64,000 bases of DNA from Scleromatobacter sp964418745 (lineage in GTDB: Bacteria; Pseudomonadota; Gammaproteobacteria; Burkholderiales; Burkholderiaceae_C): positions 62,001 through 126,000 of the forward strand of contig CAYQMX010000010.1 of NCBI GenBank assembly GCA_964418745.1. The letters run 5' to 3'. A model generated the notes under the pieces. That model was not told the DNA's origin and made no database searches. It saw only the letters and a program-made list of their open reading frames with translations. Positions 34,172-41,120 of the stretch are shown here, piece after piece. The position numbers were made by a program, and so were the translations under genes. The first letter of the stretch is position 1, and each line of letters opens with the position of its first letter.

Positions 34172-35638
34172 ATGACCAGGGTGGATCACATCTTCGTACT
34201 GATGTTGGAGAACCGGTCGTTCGACCACTTCTTCGGCCTGAGCGGTCAGCCCTCGATACCCACGCCGACCCAGGACGGCTATGGGCCGGGGGCGACGGAC
34301 ATCGCAGCCGGGGATCCGCCGCACGAGTTCAAGGACGTGCAGACGCAGATTGCGTGCGGCACCATGGCGGGATTCGAAGCCGCCGCCAAGCTGGCGTTCG
34401 AGCCGGCGCAAATCCCCGTGATCACGCAGCTCGCCCAGGAATTCGTCCTGTTCGACAACTGGTTCTCCTCCGTGCCCGGCCCCACCTGGCCGAATCGATT
34501 CTTTGTCCACGCCGCCTCCAGCGGTGGCCTGGCCACGAGCCCGACCAACGCGCAGGAGAAAGGCGCCGTGTTCTCCACGACGTCGCCCTTCAATTTCCAG
34601 AACGGTTCGATCTTCGACCGGCTGAGCGACAGGAAGTACGCCAAGGAGTGGCGTGTCTATCACGGTGACATCCATCCTCAGGTGCTGGCCATGCCGGGCA
34701 TGGTCACTCAGTACCTGACCCGGCATGATCGCTTCTGCCCGACCTTCCCGGGCGATCCGAACTTTTCCGATTTCGCCACGGACGTGTCCGATCGAGACTA
34801 CGCGCCCGCCTACACGTTCATCGAACCGAACTACGCCATTCAACTCGACAGCCTGTTCAAGTATGGCGACTCGCAGCACCCGCTCGGTCGGGTGAGCGCG
34901 GGCGAAGCGCTCATCAAGTACATCTACGAGGCCCTTCGCAACTCGCCCCTGTGGTCCAGCAGCGTGCTGTTGATCACCTGGGATGAGCATGGCGGCTTCT
35001 ACGACCACGTCACACCGAAAGGAGCCACGCCGCCTGGCGATGCGAGTCTCAACAAGCCGACCGACGGCAGCGATCCAGGGTTTGGATTCGACAGCTTAGG
35101 CGTGCGTGTTCCGGCCCTTCTCGTCTCGCCGCTGGTTCCACGCGGCGCCCTCGGCAGTCAGTTGTTCGCCAACCAGTTCTTCGACCATTCGTCGGTCATC
35201 AAGTCGGTGTTCGAGAACTTCGACCTCGGAGCGCCGCTGACCGCCCGCGATGGTGCTGCCCCGAGCTGGAATGGCTGCCTCGACGCATCGGCGCGTGCAG
35301 GCGTGGGCGATGGACCGCCCCGCTTGTCGTCGCCGGCGGCGCCCTCGACATCGGCCCTCGCGCCGGTGCCTCAGCCAGCGGGCAACAAGCATGTTGATGG
35401 CTTCACGACGGGCATGGCGGTCATCGCCCATCAACTCGACCTGCAACTCGCGCGGCGGACCGGTCGGCCGCCGGTGGCCAACGTGAAGCCCCAGACGCCC
35501 ACGGAGTACCGGCGCGCGCGCCGGGCGTCCCTGAAGGATCCTAACTTCAAGCTCCAGGTTGTCCAGTACATCAAGGAAGTCTCGGTACGCGTCCATGCCC
35601 ATCGAATCAGGAATGCAGCATTGGCGAAGCGTTCGTGA
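34172..35638 (+). CDS. PLC/acid-phosphatase-type phosphoesterase without signal peptide
   Basis: The product has 488 residues of the PF04185 phosphoesterase type. It opens directly with VDHIFVLMLENRSFDHFFGL, contains PGPTWPNRFF and LLITWDEHGGFYDHVTP with metal ligands, and GVRVPALLVSPLV near the end of the domain. AAAGGAG precedes the ATG. Unlike the Tat-exported PLC at 18.1 kb, no leader is present and the C-terminal beta domains are absent. They are replaced by a Pro/Ala linker and a helical basic tail (EYRRARRASLKDPNFKL). Either it works in the cytoplasm or it leaves by a route not visible here. Confidence 0.8.
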   Translation: MTRVDHIFVLMLENRSFDHFFGLSGQPSIPTPTQDGYGPGATDIAAGDPPHEFKDVQTQIACGTMAGFEAAAKLAFEPAQIPVITQLAQEFVLFDNWFSSVPGPTWPNRFFVHAASSGGLATSPTNAQEKGAVFSTTSPFNFQNGSIFDRLSDRKYAKEWRVYHGDIHPQVLAMPGMVTQYLTRHDRFCPTFPGDPNFSDFATDVSDRDYAPAYTFIEPNYAIQLDSLFKYGDSQHPLGRVSAGEALIKYIYEALRNSPLWSSSVLLITWDEHGGFYDHVTPKGATPPGDASLNKPTDGSDPGFGFDSLGVRVPALLVSPLVPRGALGSQLFANQFFDHSSVIKSVFENFDLGAPLTARDGAAPSWNGCLDASARAGVGDGPPRLSSPAAPSTSALAPVPQPAGNKHVDGFTTGMAVIAHQLDLQLARRTGRPPVANVKPQTPTEYRRARRASLKDPNFKLQVVQYIKEVSVRVHAHRIRNAALAKRS

Positions 35639-35762
35639 TTCATCACGCTCGCCGGGAGAGGTGCCTTCGAGCGACGTCGTGCGGAGGCTGGGTATCGTGA
35701 CCAGATCCTAGCGGTGCGGTAGTCACGCAGCCATGACCGTCTTCAATAGATCTGGTGCCGAG

Positions 35763-36231
35763 TCATGCCTTTTGCCCCCGCGTCGCCGCGTCGACTCTAT
35801 CGGCACATCTTTCCTGACGGCCAGCCCGGTCGCCCTCGTATCGCGCGATCAATCGACTGACCCGCGAGACCGAAAGATTCAAGGCCTTGGCGATGGCGGA
35901 CATGCTCATGCCGCCTTCCTGGTGGGCCCGTCGCAGGGCTCTTTTCGAGTTGCACATAACGCCAGCCACTTCGCCAATTCCAGTGGTTTTCGACGGTGCT
36001 CCTGTGGAATTTCGATGGCCGCGAGCCGTGCCGGTTCGATGCGCTGCTGATTGCTGTCCACGAATGCCTCATCGCCGAGATAGATCTGCTGGCGCAGGGC
36101 GCGCTGCCAGAGGCCGTCGGGGCTGCCTTGCGAAACGAGTTCCTTGTATTGGTCCACGGCGCTCTGTCTACCCTCGGGCGTTCGAACGCCTCGGCTCAGC
36201 AGATAGCCGTGGAGCCCGCCCGTGGCCGACA
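35763..36231 (-). pseudogene. REP-associated tyrosine transposase (RAYT) relic, C-terminal part
   Basis: Two minus-strand frames together give the C-terminal part of a RAYT/IS200-like protein. The first reads QYKELVSQGSPDGLWQRALR and QQIYLGDEAFVDSNQQR, then IPQEHRRKPLELAKW. The second, after a frameshift near 35950, reads SKRALRRAHQEGGMSMSAIA and SVSRVSRLIA, the C-terminal helix-turn-helix. The N-terminal catalytic HUH part (HxH and Tyr) is not found. The gene is dead. Confidence 0.65.
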
Positions 36232-36745
36232 TGCGTCCTCGGGTATCGCCCTCCCGAAACCTGCCGTTCGCGAAGGACAGCTTGTGGCCGGCACCAGGCG
36301 GTCGCCGCCGTTGCCACATGACGCCCTCATTGGCTCGATGACGCTGCCGAGGCGGCCCGCCGACGATCGCGGATGCGGTCCGCCGCGCGCGCGCCGCGAT
36401 CGCGCGGGGCGTCACCGCCATCCCGTTGTCTGTGTACGCCATGCGCGTGGCCTCGTGCAGTCGTTGGCCGCGACGCCGCTGGCCCGGATCGCGCCCATCA
36501 TGGCGGCGTTGACACCGGTATTGCGCAACGCGTTGGCCGGCAAGGCCTGGCTTATGGCCTAAATTACACTCTGGGAGCAGCGGGCTTGAGGAAAGCTGAA
36601 GCACTGCAAGCTGATCGTCGATGCGCGCACCTCGTTTGCAAAATGCAGGGCGCGCCATTCGTTCAATGTCTGAGCGATGCTCCCTCGCGTGGCGAGAGTC
36701 CGACGGCTTGTGGAAACGCCAAATGAACGGCAGGGAGGAAACCAG
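36232..36745 (+). other. Degenerate stretch upstream of the S9 peptidase gene
   Basis: No intact gene is seen in about 510 bases. A plus-strand open stretch ending at 36562 (LARIAPIMAALTPVLRNALA) may be another eroded transposase tail, but I cannot place it. The last 150 bases probably hold the promoter of the peptidase gene, which has AGGGAGG at 36732-36738. Confidence 0.4.
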
Positions 36746-38704
36746 ATGTCAAGCGTGCGTTTGATCTGTGGCGCAGCAATCATGCTGCTGATGGCTGCCA
36801 GTAGCCACGCGGCGCCGCCTGCGCCGGAGGTCTTCTTCGGCAACGAGGACATAGGCGAGGCGGCGCTGTCGCCTTCCGGTACACGGCTGGCCTTCACCAC
36901 CGCCAAGGGTGCTGAACGCGTCGGCTTGACCGTGCTCGATCTCGCCCCAGGTGGCAAGTTGACCCGGCCAGCACAAATTATTCGGGAGGATGTGATCGGC
37001 ATCAACTGGCTCAACGATGACCGACTGCTCTACAGCCTTGCCGACTTGAGCGGCGTGCGACGCCACGCGCCGGGCCTGTTTGCCGTGAACCTGGATGGCA
37101 GTGGCCGAAGAATGCTTGTCGACCCCTCTCGCGTTCATGCGTCCGAATACTCCTCGCTGGATCGGAACAACAGCCTGCGCCTCGTGCCGGTGGCACGACA
37201 TGGCGAGACCAATGAGCAGGTCTTGATCAGCGCGTATTCGCGTGACTCGCAGAGCCTGATGTGGATGAACACCCGCACGGGCGACACAAAGCGGGTCGAT
37301 AAACAGGCGCCAGACCACAACTTTCAGTGGCTGGTCGACGAGCATGGCGAGCCCCGGGCCACGCTGACCTTCAAAGACGACCGCGTTCAGGCCTATTGGC
37401 TCAAGCCGGGCGGCTTGCAGTGGGTACTGTTGTTCGACACCACGCTGTTCAAGCAGCCCTTTGAACTCCACAGTGTCGACAGCCAGGGCGGGCTGTACGT
37501 GACCCACATCCCCAAGGGCAGCGCCAATACCGTGTTGGCACGGTACGACCCCCAGACCAAGGCGCCCGACACCAGCGCCCTCGTGAGCGTGCCGGGTTTC
37601 GATTTCAGCGGCTGTCTGATCGAGCAAGACGACAGGGTGCTCGGCGTGCGGACCCAGGCCGACAGCGAAACCACGGTCTGGCTGGATGAACGCATGGCTC
37701 AGTTCCAGCAGGACGTGGACAAGCGCCTGCCGGGGCTTGTCAATCGCATCGACTGCCGGCGCTGCGGGCAGGCGGACATGGTGGCCCTGGTGAGATCGTT
37801 CAACGACCATGACCCGGGCAAGCTCTGGCTCTACCAGGCCCAGCCACCCGCCGGTCAGCCGCACTGGCTGCCTATCGGGCGCGTGCGTGAAGCGGTGGTG
37901 CCGGCGCAGATGGCCGGCGTCGATCTGCAGACCATCAAAGCCCGCGACGGACGCAACCTGCCCGTCTGGATCACCCGCCCTGACGGCGCCAAGGGCCCGC
38001 TGCCGGCCGTGGTGCTCGTGCATGGCGGCCCATGGGTGCGTGGCGTCAGTTGGCAATGGGAGCCCTGGGACCAGTTCCTGGCCTCACGTGGCTACGTGGT
38101 CATCCAGCCCGAGTTCCGCGGAAGCGCCGGCTATGGCGAGGATCACCTGCGCGCCGGCTTCAAGCAGTGGGGCCAGGCCATGCAGAACGACGTGGCCGAC
38201 GCGCTGCGCTGGGCGCAGCAGCAGGGCCTGGCCAGCGACAAGGCCTGCATCATGGGTGCAAGCTACGGCGGCTACAGCGCATTGATGGGCCTGGCCAAGG
38301 ATCCCGACCTTTACCGTTGCGGCGTAGCCTGGTCGGCGGTGACGGACCTGGAACTGCTAGTTCAAGGGGCCTGGTGGCTGGAGGATGACGGCAAACTCGC
38401 CCGCCGATTGACCCTGCCCGAGACGGTCGGCGATGCCAAGCAGGATGCGGCCATTCTGACCGCCAACTCACCCGTCAAGCTGGCATCGCGCATCAAAGCC
38501 CCGGTGCTGCTGGCACACGGTGAGCTCGACCCCAGCGTGTCGATTGCTCACGCCCATCGCATGAGAGACGCCCTCAAGGCGGCGGGAAACCCTCCCGAGT
38601 GGATCAGCTATCCCGATGAGGGGCACGGATTCTTCAACCCGGAGAACCGACTGGATTTCGCGCGCCGGGTGGAAACCTTCCTGGCCAAGAACCTGCAACC
38701 TTAG
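36746..38704 (+). CDS. S9-family (prolyl oligopeptidase-like) peptidase, exported
   Basis: The product has 652 residues. The signal peptide is MSSVRLICGAAIMLLMAASS, with cleavage near SHAAPPAP. The N-terminal beta-propeller has WD-like turns (ALSPSGTRLAFTTAKG, INWLNDDRLLYSLADLSG). The C-terminal alpha/beta-hydrolase domain carries the triad Ser506 (GASYGGYSAL), Asp595 (HGELDPSVS) and His627 (DEGHGFF). Such enzymes cleave short oligopeptides, here in the periplasm. AGGGAGG lies 8 bases before the ATG. The gene is monocistronic; the next genes are on the other strand and a truncated one overlaps its 3' end. Confidence 0.88.
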   Translation: MSSVRLICGAAIMLLMAASSHAAPPAPEVFFGNEDIGEAALSPSGTRLAFTTAKGAERVGLTVLDLAPGGKLTRPAQIIREDVIGINWLNDDRLLYSLADLSGVRRHAPGLFAVNLDGSGRRMLVDPSRVHASEYSSLDRNNSLRLVPVARHGETNEQVLISAYSRDSQSLMWMNTRTGDTKRVDKQAPDHNFQWLVDEHGEPRATLTFKDDRVQAYWLKPGGLQWVLLFDTTLFKQPFELHSVDSQGGLYVTHIPKGSANTVLARYDPQTKAPDTSALVSVPGFDFSGCLIEQDDRVLGVRTQADSETTVWLDERMAQFQQDVDKRLPGLVNRIDCRRCGQADMVALVRSFNDHDPGKLWLYQAQPPAGQPHWLPIGRVREAVVPAQMAGVDLQTIKARDGRNLPVWITRPDGAKGPLPAVVLVHGGPWVRGVSWQWEPWDQFLASRGYVVIQPEFRGSAGYGEDHLRAGFKQWGQAMQNDVADALRWAQQQGLASDKACIMGASYGGYSALMGLAKDPDLYRCGVAWSAVTDLELLVQGAWWLEDDGKLARRLTLPETVGDAKQDAAILTANSPVKLASRIKAPVLLAHGELDPSVSIAHAHRMRDALKAAGNPPEWISYPDEGHGFFNPENRLDFARRVETFLAKNLQP

Positions 38705-38980
38705 TACGAATGGCACATACTTTGGCCGCTGAGGCCGGCCGTAGAGGATGATGTGGGGGTAGACCTCTGGGCCAACGAACCAGACGTCCGCCACCACGCG
38801 ATCGCCCGTCCTCGCGCCGTCAGAAGGCGCGAGCTCATGATCCGCCGAAGTCCAGAAGTCGGCACGAACATCGTAGATCGGGCGATAGCCCGAAAACACA
38901 TGCCTCGCGCCACCGTCCGCGGAAAAATCGGTGAGCTCAAGAATGACTCGCGCGTCGGGCGATCTATAGCGATGACTCAT
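38468..38980 (-). pseudogene. Truncated gene of unknown family abutting the peptidase gene
   Basis: From an ATG at 38980 the minus strand encodes MSHRYRSPDARVILELTDFS, GYRPIYDVRADFWTSADHE and VVADVWFVGPEVYPHI. This resembles the small EF-Tu-like beta-barrel proteins that accompany immunity genes (weak recognition by eye). At about 38745, after YPHI, the resemblance stops. The frame then runs antisense through the last 237 bases of the S9 peptidase gene before a stop, so the 3' part is probably lost. A TTG at 39103, overlapping the stop of the next upstream gene, is an alternative start. Confidence 0.5.
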
Positions 38981-39096
38981 GTCCCTAGCGATTTGCCTCG
39001 TTTCGAGCGACGCTGCTGCGTTCTTGGCAGCGCCGGTTCGGCGGACTACCGGATAGCGGTCGTTGGCGAACGACCGGACCTGGCCGCATCCTGCTA

Positions 39097-39417
39097 TCAG
39101 CAATTTGGTCGAACCTTGAACGAAGCCAGCATCGAATCAAGAAACTCGCGGGCTTCCGGACCATCGTCAAATCGAAATGCGCGCGATTCGCCGTTCCAAA
39201 CACTCAGCACTTCGGCGTCGCTTCGGCTCAACAGTTGTTCGAGTTGATTGACCAGGCGGCGCCGTCCTGCGCTATCGCAGCCGGCCCACATCGACGCCCA
39301 AATTTCGGCATCCTCGTTGAAGTCGAGGTAGGCATCCTGGTGATACCAGGAGCCGATGGCGTTCTTCAGCGTCGCAAGTTCACCGTGCGACGCGAGGTAG
39401 CTGGGTTCGGAATCCAT
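39097..39417 (-). CDS. CdiI-like contact-dependent inhibition immunity protein (tentative)
   Basis: The product has 106 residues. The pattern LKNAIGSWYHQDAYLDFNED followed by an acidic helical stretch (RLVNQLEQLLSRSDAEVLSV) and RAFRFDDGPEAREFLDSML resembles the CdiI_2 immunity family, whose mark is the Y(F)HQD motif. Such proteins neutralise a matching toxin. No CdiA/CdiB or other toxin gene is present, so it is an orphan, possibly protecting against neighbours' toxins. Its stop overlaps the TTG of the truncated downstream gene. The family call is by eye and not certain. Confidence 0.5.
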   Translation of the reverse strand: MDSEPSYLASHGELATLKNAIGSWYHQDAYLDFNEDAEIWASMWAGCDSAGRRRLVNQLEQLLSRSDAEVLSVWNGESRAFRFDDGPEAREFLDSMLASFKVRPNC

Positions 39418-39431
39418 GCGCAGTAGCCTAC

Positions 39432-39451
39432 TCTAAAGCTGACCTTCGCGG
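39432..39451 (+). repeat. Dispersed repeat, partial copy
   Basis: CTAAAGCTGACCTTCGCGGC shares the GACCTTCGCG half with 46731-46750. The following bases, CGACCGCTTCTGGCCGG (39453-39469), are partly matched at 58490-58520 (gctgac..tcgcg..cgaccgct..tggc). It lies in the gap between the CdiI-like gene and lspA. Confidence 0.4.
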
Positions 39452-39566
39452 CCGACCGCTTCTGGCCGGCTGAAGACAGTTGGCGTCATTGGCTGCCGAG
39501 GATAAAGCCGGCGGACCGACACAGCCCCCAGGACATAGCCCGGCAGATCGCTCGTTTCCTGCGCGT

Positions 39567-40049
39567 TCACACTTCTTGTTTGATGCGCCTTCGCCCGGCC
39601 TCATGACCAAGCACTAGAAGAGCTGCCCCACCGAAAATCAACACGTCGGCGACATTGAATGAAAACGGGTTGTGGATCATGCAGCAGCTCACGTTGATGT
39701 AATCGGCAACTGCACCGTAGACGACTCGATCATAGGCATTGCCGAGCGCGCCGCCGACCACGGCGCCTGTCGCCAGCGTCGTGACCCAGTCCGACTTGTT
39801 GCGCATCCATAACGTCAGCGCCAACGAGACAGCAATGCTGATCGCGACAAGGAACCAGCGGGCATCAAACCTGTTCAGAAAGCCGAAATTGACTCCTCTA
39901 TTCCACGCCATCACAAGGTTCAGATAGGGCGGCCATACGGAAAGCTTGTGAACTGATGCCAAGTTGAGCCACTCAACAATGACAACCTTGGAGAGACGAT
40001 CAACGCCGAACGCGACAAGTGCCGCAATAGCGATACGCAACGTGGTCAT
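39567..40049 (-). CDS. lspA: Signal peptidase II (prolipoprotein signal peptidase), orphan copy
   Basis: The product has 160 residues with four hydrophobic segments. Family motifs are GVDRLSKV near residue 15, NRGVNFGF, GALGNAYDRVVYGAVADYIN and FNVADVLI; the Asp in YDR and the Asp in NVAD are the catalytic pair. The enzyme cleaves the leader of diacylglyceryl-modified lipoproteins in the inner membrane. The normal neighbours (ileS, ribF) are absent and base composition is visibly lower in GC than in the surroundings (31 of 60 bases at 39661-39720). It is probably a second, acquired copy. Confidence 0.88.
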   Translation of the reverse strand: MTTLRIAIAALVAFGVDRLSKVVIVEWLNLASVHKLSVWPPYLNLVMAWNRGVNFGFLNRFDARWFLVAISIAVSLALTLWMRNKSDWVTTLATGAVVGGALGNAYDRVVYGAVADYINVSCCMIHNPFSFNVADVLIFGGAALLVLGHEAGRRRIKQEV

Positions 40050-40290
40050 AAGTAAAAGTTCTTGCCTCAGCTTCGGGCATCAATTGGTTGGGTCTCTTGG
40101 GTAGCGAAGCATATCTTCGCCAAGAGCCCGATCGGGGTCGGCACTCGCCAGCCGTCTGAGATTCTCCACTTCGCGGCTGGAGACGCCCTCCGAGAACGGC
40201 ATCAACTGGCCGATCCCCGACCGTCCGTTTGCCGGTACGATCCGACTCGAAGTTGGCACCTGCCTCATCGGGTTCGACTCTTGCGGGTAC
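40050..40290 (-). other. Gap between lspA and solute-binding-protein genes
   Basis: About 240 bases. A minus-strand frame from an ATG at 40268 to 40080 would give 62 residues (MRQVPTSSRIVPANGRSGIG, ending MLRYPRDPTN). It lacks a clear ribosome-binding site and resembles nothing I know, so I do not call it. Confidence 0.3.
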
Positions 40291-41007
40291 TCAGGGCGCG
40301 TAACCGTAGCTGGCGTATATGGCCTTGATGGCACCGCGCCGCTCTAGTTCCTTGAGCGACCTGTGCAGCAGTTCGACCTGCTTGTCGGGCAACTGCTTCT
40401 GGCAGGCCAGGAACATTTCGGTGCGATTGAATGTAAGCATCGGTTCGATGTCGGTCACGCCCAGCTGACGGAGGCGGTACTGGCCGATAAGGCGGCCGGT
40501 CGCCCAGTAGTCGATGCGCCCAGCCTGCAGCTTCTTCGGATTGAGATCGTCCGACGGCGCGACATCGACGAGATAGCCGCGTGATTGCAGGTAGGCCACG
40601 ATCGCGTCACCCTGGTACGAGCCGATATGCAGGTTCTGCACATCCTCCATCCGCGAGGGCCGGGATTCGTCGGCACGCCCGAACAGCGACCAATCGTTGA
40701 CGACGAGTGGTCCGATCCACTTGTATAGAGCCTCGCGCTCGGGCGTTCTCGACATCGAGAAGACGCAGGTGTTGACCTGGGTTCGGGCCAGCGCGATCGC
40801 GCGAGACCAAGGGTAGATCGCGAGTTCGTAGTCGTAGCCGGCTTCCGTCATCAACGCCTTGACGATGTCTGTGGAGATGCCGACGACCTCGCCCTTGTCG
40901 TTGCTCATGTTGTAGGGCGGATACTCTTCCGTCACCAGTACCAGGCGCGTTGCACCGAGCGCCACGCAGGGGGCCAGGAGCAGCAACAGCAGCCAGTTAC
41001 AGCGCAT
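40291..41007 (-). CDS. Extracellular solute-binding protein, family 3 (amino-acid type)
   Basis: The product has 238 residues. The signal peptide is NWLLLLLLAPCVALGA, and AGGGAG precedes the ATG. The mature protein begins TRLVLVTEEYPPYNMSNDKG with VVGISTDIVKALMTEAGYDY, typical of SBP_bac_3 proteins. The C-terminal lobe is shortish. There is no transporter nearby. Its gene lies 113 bases downstream of a hybrid sensor kinase on the same strand, so it may serve as a periplasmic ligand-binding partner of that kinase (inference). Confidence 0.8.
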   Translation of the reverse strand: MRCNWLLLLLLAPCVALGATRLVLVTEEYPPYNMSNDKGEVVGISTDIVKALMTEAGYDYELAIYPWSRAIALARTQVNTCVFSMSRTPEREALYKWIGPLVVNDWSLFGRADESRPSRMEDVQNLHIGSYQGDAIVAYLQSRGYLVDVAPSDDLNPKKLQAGRIDYWATGRLIGQYRLRQLGVTDIEPMLTFNRTEMFLACQKQLPDKQVELLHRSLKELERRGAIKAIYASYGYAP

Positions 41008-41120
41008 GGAGATCTCCCTGGCAATGCAAGGTGAGTTTCAGAATAGACCGGGCCGTAGCAGTACGCAATCCCTCGCGCCTGCCGCACCCGAGTCATCGTA
41101 CACGGCGGGCAAGGTGGAGT

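Noticed and set aside
35996..36562. 188-codon plus-strand frame opposite the RAYT relic
   Set aside because: The minus strand carries recognisable RAYT motifs. This frame is mostly their shadow, though its last 27 codons remain unexplained.
39059..39103. Lipobox-like LLIAGC after a TTG start at 39103
   Set aside because: Only four residues precede the Cys and an in-frame stop lies shortly upstream, so no signal peptide can exist. The ATG at 38980 is preferred.
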